Origin: Reyranella sp.
GTDB lineage: Bacteria > Pseudomonadota > Alphaproteobacteria > Reyranellales > Reyranellaceae
Length of the DNA: 64,000 nt
Assembly (NCBI GenBank): GCA_019750135.1
Contig: JAIEOV010000010.1
Coordinates: 248,001 to 312,000 of the forward strand
Direction: 5' to 3'
Below, in pieces: positions 8,140 to 16,553 of the stretch. The position numbers were made by a program, and so were the translations under genes. Each line of letters begins with the position of its first letter. The first letter of the stretch is position 1. Below the pieces are notes generated by a model that was not told the origin of the DNA, made no database searches, and saw only the letters and a list, made by a program, of their open reading frames with translations.

Positions 8140-10971
8140 ATGAAGGCAATCAGAGCGGCCCTGCTCGGCACTGTGTACGCCGTGCCGGCCATCGTCGTGC
8201 TGTCGACGACGGCCAAGGCGCAGTCAAGCGTCCAGGTGATCCAGTACCAGAATGCCCAGACCACCGGCGCCACCGGCCTGCGCGGCGACAACATGACGGC
8301 GAGCTACAATTTCACGGGCGGCACCGGCGGGCTGCTTTATCGCCTGTCGACCGGCACCTTCTATCCGCTGCCGCAAGCGACAGCCAACGGTTCGAACTAT
8401 CCCGGCGCGATCAGCGGCCAGCCCTACGGCCCGACCTTCGGCGAGCTGGGCGGCATCCTGAAAGTCACCGGCACCTTCATCCCGGCCACCGGCCAGCCCG
8501 ACAGCAGCTACACCTTCGACAGTGCCGCCGCACCGGGGCAGCAATACACCGTGATCAACGTGCCCGGCGCCGCCAACACCATCGCCCACAGCCAGTTCGG
8601 CAACCTGGTGGTCGGCAACTTCAACACCACCACGCCGGCCGGCAGCGCCTTCATCTTCAACGGGGCGACCAACACCTTCTCGACCTACACCAAGCCGGGG
8701 GCTGTCAGTACGTCGGCCTACGGCATCTGGGGCAACGCCATTGCCGGCGGCTACACCGATCCCGGTCCCGGCGGGCTGGGCCACGCCTACATCCTGAACC
8801 AGACTACCGGCGCGTACACGCAGTACGACGCGCCCGGTGCGACCATCGCCACGCACTTCGAGGGGATCAGCGCCGGCGGCCGCGCCGGCGAATACAACCT
8901 GGTTGCAAACTCGGTCGACGTGGGCGGCGCCTTGCATACCTGGGCGGTGCACGTCGATTCGACAGGGGCCGCCACCTGGACCGAGATCACCGTGCCCGGC
9001 GGCACGAATCCCACGGGTAACTCCGTCTACGCCGACAAGGTGATCGGCATCGTCACCTTCGGCGGTACCGTCAAGGCCTACATCGCCACCGTCGCCGGCT
9101 TCTACAATCCGGTGACCAACAGCGGCACGCTGATCGCGAACACCAACGGCGCCACGGCCATCAACGCGACCAACGGCGACGACGTCCTCAACACGGGCAA
9201 CGTCGTGGCGAGTGCGCCGGGCAGCGTCGGCATCGCGTCGGGCACGTTCGGCGTGGTCGACAATCGCGGCACTGTCATCGCCAGCGGCGCCGGATCGACG
9301 GCGGTGCAGATCAACGGCAACCTCGGCTCGTTCATCAACACCGGCCTGGTGGCCGCGACCAGCGGCGCCGTTGCGCTCGGGACCGGGCCGACGGCGTCCG
9401 CCCCGACCATCGTCAACTACGGCATCATCAACGGCCAGGTCATGGTCGGCGGCGGACAGTTCACGCGCTTCCAGAACAGCGGCTGGATGGGCATCAGCGC
9501 CGCGGGCTCGGGCGTCACCCACACGGTGAGCGGCGTGTACGCCCAGACCTCGGCCGGCATTCTCTCGCTGCGCGTCGGTCCGACGACGTCGGACAGCCTG
9601 CAGGTGACCGGCGCCGCGCGCTTGAACGGCACGGCGCAGGCGAACTTCCAGTCGGGCGCGCTGGGCAACAGCTACACCCTGGTCTCGGCCAGCGGCGGCT
9701 ACACCGGCACGTTCAGCTCGCTGTCGACGCAGAACCTGCCGGGCTTCCTCACCGCCAGCCTGAGCTACGGCACCAACGTCACCCTCAACCTCACGTCGGG
9801 CTTCGCCAACTTGTCGGGCCTGGGCGGCGACCAGATCTCGGTCGGCCGCGCGCTCGACAGCGCCTTCAACGCCGGTGGCGGGCTCAGCGCCATGCCGGGG
9901 CTGTTCACCCTGCCGTCGAGCCAGATCCCGGGAGCACTGTCCCAGCTCTCGGGCGACAGCGCCAGCCTCAGCCAGACCGCGGCCTTCGCCGCCGGTGCGC
10001 AGTTCACCAACCTGATGAGCGCCCGCTCGGCCACGCGCCGCGCCGATGAGCTGGCACAAGCGCCTTGCGCGAATCCCGATGCCAACGCCTGCGAGCCGCC
10101 GTCGAACTGGGCGGTGTGGGCCAACGGCTTTGCCGGCACGCAGTGGCTCAACGCCGATTCGGTGACCGGCGCGCCGGCCTCGCAGGCCAGCGTCGCCGGC
10201 GGTGCGTTCGGCGCCGACTATCGCCTGGCGCCCAACGCGCTGGTCGGCCTCGCCGTCGGCCTCAGCAACAACACCTACTGGATGCCGAGCAGCAACGCGA
10301 CGGGCCGCGCGACCGGCACGCATTTCGGCCTCTACGGCGCCTACGACTGGTCGGGCTTCTATCTCAATGGCGCGATCGCCTACAGCCTGTTCGACGGCAA
10401 CGCTTCGCGCGTCGTCACCGGCATCGGCACGACCGAGACCGAGAGATCGTCGGGTGTCTCCAGCCAGCTCGCCGGCAGGATCGAGTTCGGCCGGCCGTTC
10501 AACGTCAGCGAGGTGACCGGCGGCCAGGTCGCCGTCACGCCCTTCGTCGCCCTGCAGCCGGCGCAGCTCTGGACGCCTGGCATGACCGAGACCAGCTCGG
10601 CGCAGAGCGGCGGCTCGGGCGTGTTCGGCCTGACCTACCAGCCGCAGGCCACCACCTCGCTGCCGTCGTTCCTGGGCGCGCAGGTCGACGCCCAGACCGA
10701 GATCAGCGGCCGGCCGCTCACCGCCTGGGTGCGCGCCTCGTGGGTGCACGAGTTCCTGACGGCGCGCAACGTGACCGCGGGCTTCCAGGTGCTGCCCGGC
10801 ACCAGCTTCACCGTCGACGGCGCGCGCGCCGCCAGCGATGCGGCGCGCATCGACATGGGCCTGAAGTACATGCTGGGCAGCCAGACGTCGTTGTTCGCCA
10901 ACGGCAATGTCGAGCTGTCGGGCCGCGGCCAGGCCCTCGCGGGAACGGTCGGACTCCGGTTCACGTGGTGA
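8140..10971 (+). CDS. Autotransporter, paralogue of the preceding gene
   Basis: A 943-residue autotransporter. The ATG at 8140 has GGGGGAG just upstream and begins a signal peptide (MKAIRAALLGTVYAVPAIVV, cleavage near AKAQ). The passenger carries the same propeller-like blade units as the preceding gene (FGNLVVGNF then SAFIFN; AYGIWGNAIAGG then AYILN) and the same GWMGI turn before the linker. The barrel runs from about residue 657 to 943, contains FTVDGARAASDAAR (also in the first autotransporter) and ends in GLRFTW. The order and similarity indicate serial duplication. It has its own long upstream region and may be transcribed separately. Confidence 0.82.
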   Translation: MKAIRAALLGTVYAVPAIVVLSTTAKAQSSVQVIQYQNAQTTGATGLRGDNMTASYNFTGGTGGLLYRLSTGTFYPLPQATANGSNYPGAISGQPYGPTFGELGGILKVTGTFIPATGQPDSSYTFDSAAAPGQQYTVINVPGAANTIAHSQFGNLVVGNFNTTTPAGSAFIFNGATNTFSTYTKPGAVSTSAYGIWGNAIAGGYTDPGPGGLGHAYILNQTTGAYTQYDAPGATIATHFEGISAGGRAGEYNLVANSVDVGGALHTWAVHVDSTGAATWTEITVPGGTNPTGNSVYADKVIGIVTFGGTVKAYIATVAGFYNPVTNSGTLIANTNGATAINATNGDDVLNTGNVVASAPGSVGIASGTFGVVDNRGTVIASGAGSTAVQINGNLGSFINTGLVAATSGAVALGTGPTASAPTIVNYGIINGQVMVGGGQFTRFQNSGWMGISAAGSGVTHTVSGVYAQTSAGILSLRVGPTTSDSLQVTGAARLNGTAQANFQSGALGNSYTLVSASGGYTGTFSSLSTQNLPGFLTASLSYGTNVTLNLTSGFANLSGLGGDQISVGRALDSAFNAGGGLSAMPGLFTLPSSQIPGALSQLSGDSASLSQTAAFAAGAQFTNLMSARSATRRADELAQAPCANPDANACEPPSNWAVWANGFAGTQWLNADSVTGAPASQASVAGGAFGADYRLAPNALVGLAVGLSNNTYWMPSSNATGRATGTHFGLYGAYDWSGFYLNGAIAYSLFDGNASRVVTGIGTTETERSSGVSSQLAGRIEFGRPFNVSEVTGGQVAVTPFVALQPAQLWTPGMTETSSAQSGGSGVFGLTYQPQATTSLPSFLGAQVDAQTEISGRPLTAWVRASWVHEFLTARNVTAGFQVLPGTSFTVDGARAASDAARIDMGLKYMLGSQTSLFANGNVELSGRGQALAGTVGLRFTW

Positions 10972-11003
10972 ACCCGCAGAAAGCGAGCAAAAAATGAGTT
11001 GAC

Positions 11004-11061
11004 GCGCTGTCGGACGACGGCCGGCGCGTCGGCGGCACGGTCGGCCTGCGCAGTGTGGTGA
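11004..11061 (+). pseudogene. Relic C-terminus of a fourth autotransporter
   Basis: Reading from 11004 gives ALSDDGRRVGGTVGLR, matching the last barrel strand of the three upstream autotransporters (for example ELSNRGQTIGGTVGLR). The final codons are damaged: where the intact genes read R-I-V-W-stop, two bases are missing, so GTG TGG TGA survives but out of frame. There is no intact upstream coding part. This looks like the end of a lost tandem copy left behind by deletion or recombination between repeats. Confidence 0.6.
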
Positions 11062-11099
11062 CTCTCTCGAAGGCGAGTTGAACGCAATCGACGTTCGCT

Positions 11100-11119
11100 G
11101 AATTCTGCGCCCAGAATTC
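11100..11119 (+). promoter_or_regulatory. Hairpin directly before the OMP ribosome-binding site
   Basis: Perfect 7-base arms GAATTCT (11100-11106) and AGAATTC (11113-11119) flank a GCGCCC loop. The stem ends exactly where the GGGGAG Shine-Dalgarno of the outer-membrane protein gene begins, so it could act as an RNA stem modulating translation or as a DNA operator. No binding protein can be assigned. Confidence 0.45.
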
Positions 11120-11131
11120 GGGGAGACATCC

Positions 11132-12010
11132 ATGCGTAGCGCGACACGGGTCCTGGCACTCGCCGGGGCGATGGCTGCTGGCCTGTCGACAGGGCACGCC
11201 CAATCGGCGGATGGCGTCCCGGACAGCGGCTTCTATGCCGGCATCGGCGTCAGCGCGAACCTCGTGGTGCCGACAAACCAGACCATGTTTTCCCAGGGCA
11301 TCTCCAACGTCTTCCAGAACGGCACGCTGGCGGCGAACGGCGCAGCCGGCGGCCCGGTCAACCCCCATCCGCCGAACGCGAGCACGATCTCGCCGTCGGC
11401 CCAGCTCGGCTACTTCCAGCGGCTGAGCGAGAGCCGATGGCTGATGGGCGGCAAGTTCACGTACAACTACATCGCCGCGACAACGACCGATTCTTTCCTG
11501 CGCGTGCCCCAGAGCGGCTCGTACGCCCTGGTCGGCGGCGGCCCGGTCACGTCGTTCACCGGCAACGTAACCATGCGCTCATACCAGATCACCGCCGACC
11601 ACCAGTTCGCCTTCGTGCCCCATGTCGGCTTCACCTTCGACCGCAGCTACATCTACGCCGGCGTCGGGCCGTCGCTCACCCACACGGAAGTGAAGCTCAA
11701 CAACGTCGTGGGCTTCGCCAACATCAACGGGCAGCCAGGCACCAGCATCACCGGCGCGCCGACCACCTACACCAGCTCGCAGTGGCTGATCGGCGCCACC
11801 CTGGCCATCGGCGCCACCTACTTCCTGACGCCGTCGTGGTTCGTCGACTTCGGCTACGCCTTCACGATCACCGACCTGTGGAACACCGCCTACGCCTCGA
11901 CGTTCGCCAACACCACCAGCGGCTTCAACACGACCGGCGTCCTGAGCGGCAGCTACACCGGCAGCCTGAACACCCACGCGCTGACCGTGTCGATCAACCG
12001 GCGGTTCTGA
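11132..12010 (+). CDS. Outer-membrane beta-barrel protein
   Basis: A 292-residue protein with a signal peptide (MRSATRVLALAGAMAAGLST, cleavage near GHAQ) and alternating amphipathic strands: GFYAGIGVSANL near the N-terminus, QLGYFQRL, HVGFTFDRSYIYAGVGPSL, and a closing ALTVSINRRF with the terminal Phe expected for barrel assembly. This is the layout of small 8-10 strand porin-like surface antigens (Omp25/OprW-like). The start follows GGGGAG at 11120-11125. It follows the autotransporter cluster on the same strand and is followed by a convergent gene three bases away. The function is not known. Confidence 0.75.
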   Translation: MRSATRVLALAGAMAAGLSTGHAQSADGVPDSGFYAGIGVSANLVVPTNQTMFSQGISNVFQNGTLAANGAAGGPVNPHPPNASTISPSAQLGYFQRLSESRWLMGGKFTYNYIAATTTDSFLRVPQSGSYALVGGGPVTSFTGNVTMRSYQITADHQFAFVPHVGFTFDRSYIYAGVGPSLTHTEVKLNNVVGFANINGQPGTSITGAPTTYTSSQWLIGATLAIGATYFLTPSWFVDFGYAFTITDLWNTAYASTFANTTSGFNTTGVLSGSYTGSLNTHALTVSINRRF

Positions 12011-12013
12011 GCC

Positions 12014-12589
12014 TCACGGCCAGTCGGCGATGAAGCCCTGCGCCTTGTAGGGCGCAATCTTGCGCCATTCGGCCAGCACGCGCTCGCGGAACACCGGGTC
12101 GGTGTGCCAGCGCTCGACGGGTGCGCCGTAAGGATTGACCGTCACCAGCATCTTGGCGACTTCGGGCCAGTGACGCTGAAGCGTCATGGGATAGCGCCGC
12201 GCCGTGCAGATCTTGCCGAGGCAGATCACGCTCTTGATCGTGTCGCGGCCGAGCGCGGCGTCGATCACCGGCAGGGAGAAGACGACGTTCTCGCCGGTGT
12301 TGGTGGCGCGATGCTCCTCGAGGATCAGGTCGGCCGGCACGCCGCCTTCAACCATGCCGCCCTTGATGATGGAGCACTCGGTGCGCGAGTTACCTTGCGT
12401 CGCGCCGCCGCTCACGATGGCGTGGCGGAAGAGACGCTGCTGCCAGAGGTTGATCGCGGTCGCGATGATTTCTTTCTCGCCGCGACGCTGGCCAAACACG
12501 AACAAGAGGTCGGCTGGCTCGAGCGGCGTCGAGATCAGATGCTCGGCCGTGATGCGGGCAAGGTCTTCCGGACCGAGTCCACCCTTCAA
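12014..12589 (-). CDS. YdcF family protein (DUF218)
   Basis: 191 residues from a TTG start whose bases overlap the previous gene's TGA stop (TTGA), implying translational coupling. Family features are the N-terminal strand DLLFVFGQRRG, the SGGATQGNSRTEC glycine-rich turn, and EEHRATNTGENVVFS near residues 91-105, the acidic/Asn-Thr motif typical of DUF218. DUF218 proteins bind nucleotide-like ligands or act in envelope metabolism, but most are uncharacterised. This copy has no visible membrane segment, unlike longer SanA/ElyC types. The start codon is inferred from the coupling; the nearest alternative upstream sequence belongs to the hydrolase gene. Confidence 0.75.
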   Translation of the reverse strand: MKGGLGPEDLARITAEHLISTPLEPADLLFVFGQRRGEKEIIATAINLWQQRLFRHAIVSGGATQGNSRTECSIIKGGMVEGGVPADLILEEHRATNTGENVVFSLPVIDAALGRDTIKSVICLGKICTARRYPMTLQRHWPEVAKMLVTVNPYGAPVERWHTDPVFRERVLAEWRKIAPYKAQGFIADWP

Positions 12590-14001
12590 TTCAGAAACTC
12601 GGCGATCACCAAATGGTTTTCCTTCACCGGCCAGGTGCGGGCCGGGATGGTCTCGTTGTTGAACACGGCCAGCACGGTGCGCGGGCCGGGCTCGAAGGCG
12701 AGCTTGCCGGTCGAGGCGCCGGGCACGCCGTCGTTGATGCCGGGCGGCACCTTGCCGTCGAGGCTGAACTTGTCGCGGCCGACGCCGAAATAGCCGCGCG
12801 GCCGGCTCATGGTGACGACCGCCGCCGCCTGCTCGTCGCCCTTGGCGAAGACGCCGGGTCGGAGATGCACCAGGTCGCTCGAGCGCAGGAACGGCGAGCG
12901 ATAGGTATGGGTGATGGGCTGCGCCGCCATGTGCAGCACGAACTCGTAGTAGGCGTCGGCGCGGCCGATGAACGGACCCCACCCGCCGTCCTTGCCGGTG
13001 ACCTTGCGATGCGCCGGCGTCGTGGTCTTGCGCTCGCCGGTCTTTGCGTCGACCTCGAAGATCTCGACCTCGGCCTCGGCCACCGGAAGGTTGGTGTAGA
13101 CGCCGCCGTCGGAGACGCCGGTCACCTTGCCGTTCAGCACCGGCAGCGGCTCCTGGGTGATGAACAGGTTGCCGGGCGGCTTGCCGGTGATGAACTCGAA
13201 CATGGCGCCGAACGCCAGCTTGTTGAACGCCACCTCGCGATGGTCGAGGCCGTCGAGGATGACGTTCCTGGCGCCGCGCAGCTCCGAAGCGTCGTAGCTC
13301 ACGCCCGTCGGCTTGCCCGGCGCACCGATGAAGCGGCCGTCGGGCTGCGAGTACTTGTCGTTGGTGTCGGAGCGGATCGCCATCATCTCGACGCCGGGGA
13401 TGAGATCGTCCGGGCCGGCGTTGAGGTCCTTGAGGAAGGTATAGGCGCCGTTGAACTCGCTACCGACCAGCAGGCTGTCGGAATTGACGATGCCCTTGTT
13501 GGGCGTGCCGCACAGCACCGCATGGCTCACGAACTGCGCGCCGCCGCCGTTCTTCAGGTAGGAGCGGATGGCGTTGCCGCCGCGCGAGGAGCCGACCAGC
13601 GCCACCTTGCGCCGGGTCGTGGTCTTCAGCGCCTGCTCGACGAAGCCTGCGAGCTCCTTCATCTGCTCCTCGGCCGAGGAACGGAAGAACTCGGGCTTGG
13701 CATCCTCGCGCCGTGCGTTGGGATAGGCGAAGTCGATGGCCAGCAGCTGGTTGCGCTTGAAGCCGTTGGCCTCGAAACGCCAGAAGTTGTTGATCCAGAG
13801 CGCGCTCGAATCGCCGTTGCCGTGCACGAAGATCACGATCGGGCCGGTATCGGTGGCCGGTGGGCGCGATGGCGGTGTCGGGCGCGGCGGCGGCGGCGCC
13901 GGGCGCTGCGGCGGTGCCGGCTGCTGCTGGGCGAGCGCCATCGCCGGCGCCAGTGCCGCAGCACCGCCGAGCAGGGCGCGTCTTGTGATTCGCGACGTCA
14001 C
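12586..14001 (-). CDS. Exported alpha/beta hydrolase
   Basis: 471 residues starting at GTG 14001, preceded by a GGGGGAGAAAGAGAG purine-rich tract. The N-terminus (SRITRRALLGGAAALAPAMA) looks like a Tat signal, followed by a Pro-rich linker (about residues 27-50). The alpha/beta fold begins with IVIFVHGNGDSS (oxyanion region near 56-65), and the nucleophile elbow G-S-S-R-G places the catalytic Ser near residue 139. The C-terminal part beyond ~300 has beta-rich sequence (VAEAEVEIFEVDAKTG) resembling a carbohydrate- or matrix-binding extension. It resembles exported lipase or depolymerase-like hydrolases; the substrate is unknown. It is divergent from ogt and coupled to the YdcF gene. Confidence 0.75.
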   Translation of the reverse strand: MTSRITRRALLGGAAALAPAMALAQQQPAPPQRPAPPPPRPTPPSRPPATDTGPIVIFVHGNGDSSALWINNFWRFEANGFKRNQLLAIDFAYPNARREDAKPEFFRSSAEEQMKELAGFVEQALKTTTRRKVALVGSSRGGNAIRSYLKNGGGAQFVSHAVLCGTPNKGIVNSDSLLVGSEFNGAYTFLKDLNAGPDDLIPGVEMMAIRSDTNDKYSQPDGRFIGAPGKPTGVSYDASELRGARNVILDGLDHREVAFNKLAFGAMFEFITGKPPGNLFITQEPLPVLNGKVTGVSDGGVYTNLPVAEAEVEIFEVDAKTGERKTTTPAHRKVTGKDGGWGPFIGRADAYYEFVLHMAAQPITHTYRSPFLRSSDLVHLRPGVFAKGDEQAAAVVTMSRPRGYFGVGRDKFSLDGKVPPGINDGVPGASTGKLAFEPGPRTVLAVFNNETIPARTWPVKENHLVIAEFLN

Positions 14002-14076
14002 CGACGCTCTCTTTCTCCCCCACACATCCTGGCGCCTACATTGGCAAAAGCCGGGCGCGGACGCTACGCTCGGTTG

Positions 14077-14541
14077 ATGACGATTTGTTACGTCGACAGC
14101 CCGGTCGGCCGGTTGGCCATCGAGGCGGATCACGACGCCGTGACCGCCGTGCGCTGGGCCGGCTCCGATGAGGAAACGCGCGACAAGGCGACCAGCCCGC
14201 TGCTGAAGGAGGCGGCGCGCCAGCTCGACCATTACTTTGCCAGGACGCTCACGCGCTTCGACCTGCCGCTTGCCGCCCGCGGCACCGACTTCCAGAAGCG
14301 CGTGTGGGCGGCGATGTGCGACATCCCGTACGGCGAGACCGCGACCTATGGCGGCCTGGCGATGGCGCTGGCTACGGGCCCACGACCGGTCGGCATGGCC
14401 TGCGGCCGCAACCCCATCCCCATCATCCAGCCCTGCCATCGCGTGCTGGGCAGCGGCGGCAAGGAAGGCGGCTTCTCCGGCGGCACCGGCTTGCCGACCA
14501 AGCGGCAGCTGCTGGCGCTGGAAGGCGTCGTTCTTCTTTAA
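14077..14541 (+). CDS. ogt: Methylated-DNA--protein-cysteine S-methyltransferase
   Basis: A 154-residue protein that repairs O6-alkylguanine by transferring the alkyl group to its own cysteine. The C-terminal domain carries the DNA-binding helix FQKRVWAAMCDIPYGETATYG and the active-site motif IIQPCHRVLGSGG, with the acceptor Cys at about residue 120, then GGFSGG. The N-terminal ribonuclease-like domain is short, as in Ogt. No AlkA or Ada regulator is adjacent. It is transcribed divergently from the hydrolase gene, with 75 bases between the starts. Confidence 0.92.
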   Translation: MTICYVDSPVGRLAIEADHDAVTAVRWAGSDEETRDKATSPLLKEAARQLDHYFARTLTRFDLPLAARGTDFQKRVWAAMCDIPYGETATYGGLAMALATGPRPVGMACGRNPIPIIQPCHRVLGSGGKEGGFSGGTGLPTKRQLLALEGVVLL

Positions 14542-14599
14542 CTTCCCATCATGACGGAGGGGCGTTGCGTCCGCGGACGCCGCCCGCTACGGAGAGCCC

Positions 14600-16549
14600 A
14601 TGCGCGTGCTGATCATCCGGCCGGAACGCGAGGCGACGACGCTGGCTGCAGCGCTTGCCGAGCGCGGCCACACGCCGGTGATCGCGCCGTTGTTCCGGCT
14701 GGAGTTCCTGCACCCGCCGGCAGAGTTCTCTGCCACCCTCGCCGCCTGCCAGGCGGTGCTGCTGACCTCGGCCAACGGCGCGCGCGCGCTGGCTGAGGCG
14801 AGCGACCAACGTGGCCGGCCGATCCTGGCCGTCGGCGACACCACGGCCAGCACCGCCGAAGGGCTGGGCTTCAGCGCTGTCACCTCGGCGGCGGGCGATG
14901 GTGCGGCGCTGGCCGAGCTGGCGCGCCAGCGGCTCAAGCCTGCGAACGGCCCGTTGCTTCACGTGTCGGGCCGCGAGGTCGCGGCCGATCTCGGCGCGCT
15001 GCTGGCGCCGGACGGCTTCGAGGTGAAGCGCTTCGCGCTCTACGACGCGCGCGAGGAGACCGCTCTGCCCGACTCGGCGCGCGCCGCCCTCGAGGCGCGC
15101 GCGCTCGATGTCGTCACCTTCTTCTCACCGCGCGCGGCGTCGGTGTTCGCCAGCATGGTCGAGGACGCGGGCCTCGCCGCCAACCTGCGCGACGTCACCG
15201 CCGTCGCCATCAGCCCGGCTGCCCTCGCGCCGGCGACGGGCCTGCCGTTCAAGGCCGTGGTCGCGGCGACCCGCCCCAGCCGGCAGGCCGTGCTCGACGA
15301 GATCGACCGACTGGCCGAAGCCCCTGTACAAGGACAGGCGACCATGAGCGACACCTCTCCCGTCCGCGACGAAGCGCCCGCCCCGCCGCCGGCCCAGCCC
15401 GCGCCCAGTCAGCCGGTAGTCGTGCGGCGCGGCCTGGGCGTGGTCGGCGCCTTCGTGACCGGCGTGCTGGCCGCGGTGATCGTGCTGGCCGGCGCCCTGA
15501 TCTCGCTGCCCTTCTGGCCGCAACAGGCCCGCGACCTGTGGCGTGGCCACGCCGCCGCGCCGACGCCGCCGACCGCCGGCATCGACCTGCAGGCGGTGCG
15601 GGCCGACGCCGCCACCGTCGCCAATGCCGCCGTCGATGCGGCGCGCAAGGAGCTGACGGCGCGACTGGACGATCTCGAGAAGCGCCTGCGCGCGGTCTCG
15701 GCGACGGCGGCCGAGCGGCCGACGGCGGCTCCGGCCGGTCCCGATCCCTCGATCGCCGAGTTGAAGAGCCGCGTCGAAGCGTTGGAGCAGCGCCCGGCCG
15801 CCAGCGGCGCGGCACCGGCCCCTGCACCGACGCCACCGGCGAGCAACGTCGAGGCCGAAAAAGAGATCGCCGTGCTGACGCGCGAGATCGCGGCGCTGCG
15901 CGCGACGCTGGGCGCGCTCGACCAGGCCGTCGCCAGCCAGCGCGACCAGGCCCGCGACCAGGCCAAGGCCTTGAGCGACGCCGTCGGCGCGCGCAACAGC
16001 GGCGAGCAGAAGGCGATGACGGCAGCGCGCGCCTCGATGGTGATCGGCCTGGCGGCGCGGCTCGCGGGCTCGATCGATGCCGGCATGCCATTCGCGTCCG
16101 AGCTCAATCTCCTGCAGCCGCTGGTACAGGGCGACGCCAAGCTCGGCGAGATCGTCACCGCCTTGCAGCCCTATGCGCAGGCCGGTGTCGCCTCGCGCGC
16201 CGCGCTCGATGCCGCGTTCCCGGCCGTCGCCAAGGCCGCCCTGGCTGAGGATGTCGCCGACGATTCCTACGGCGAGCGCCTGATGGGCAAGGTGCGCGGC
16301 CTGGTCTCGCTGCGCCGCGTCGGCGACGTGCCGGGCGACACCACCGAGGCCAAGCTGGCGCGCGCCGAGCAGGCGCTGCATGCCGGCGACGTCGCCAAGG
16401 CGGTCGAACTGGTGAAGTCGCTGCCGCCGCAGACCGGCAAGGCGACGGCGGCCTGGCTCGCCAAGGCCGACGCCTATCTCGCCGCCAAGCGCAGCCTCGA
16501 CCAGCTCGCCGCCTACGCCGTCAACCTTCTGGGCACGACGGCGCGCTGA
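14600..16549 (+). CDS. hemD: Uroporphyrinogen-III synthase fused to Mic60/mitofilin-like membrane protein
   Basis: A 649-residue two-part protein. Residues 1 to about 240 are a HemD domain (MRVLIIRPEREA start, LLTSANGARAL, VTFFSPRAASVF), which cyclises hydroxymethylbilane. After a Pro/Ala linker, one membrane helix (about 277-305) leads into a coiled coil (about 340-470) and a helical C-terminal domain of the alphaproteobacterial COG4223 mitofilin-like type (MVIGLAARLAGSIDAG, YGERLMGKVRGLVSLRRVG). These two genes are usually adjacent but separate. Here there is no stop between them; an internal ATG at 15344, with AAGGA about ten bases upstream, marks the likely old start and may still be used. 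hemC is not upstream. hemY follows four bases later. Confidence 0.85.
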   Translation: MRVLIIRPEREATTLAAALAERGHTPVIAPLFRLEFLHPPAEFSATLAACQAVLLTSANGARALAEASDQRGRPILAVGDTTASTAEGLGFSAVTSAAGDGAALAELARQRLKPANGPLLHVSGREVAADLGALLAPDGFEVKRFALYDAREETALPDSARAALEARALDVVTFFSPRAASVFASMVEDAGLAANLRDVTAVAISPAALAPATGLPFKAVVAATRPSRQAVLDEIDRLAEAPVQGQATMSDTSPVRDEAPAPPPAQPAPSQPVVVRRGLGVVGAFVTGVLAAVIVLAGALISLPFWPQQARDLWRGHAAAPTPPTAGIDLQAVRADAATVANAAVDAARKELTARLDDLEKRLRAVSATAAERPTAAPAGPDPSIAELKSRVEALEQRPAASGAAPAPAPTPPASNVEAEKEIAVLTREIAALRATLGALDQAVASQRDQARDQAKALSDAVGARNSGEQKAMTAARASMVIGLAARLAGSIDAGMPFASELNLLQPLVQGDAKLGEIVTALQPYAQAGVASRAALDAAFPAVAKAALAEDVADDSYGERLMGKVRGLVSLRRVGDVPGDTTEAKLARAEQALHAGDVAKAVELVKSLPPQTGKATAAWLAKADAYLAAKRSLDQLAAYAVNLLGTTAR

Positions 16550-16553
16550 TCCG

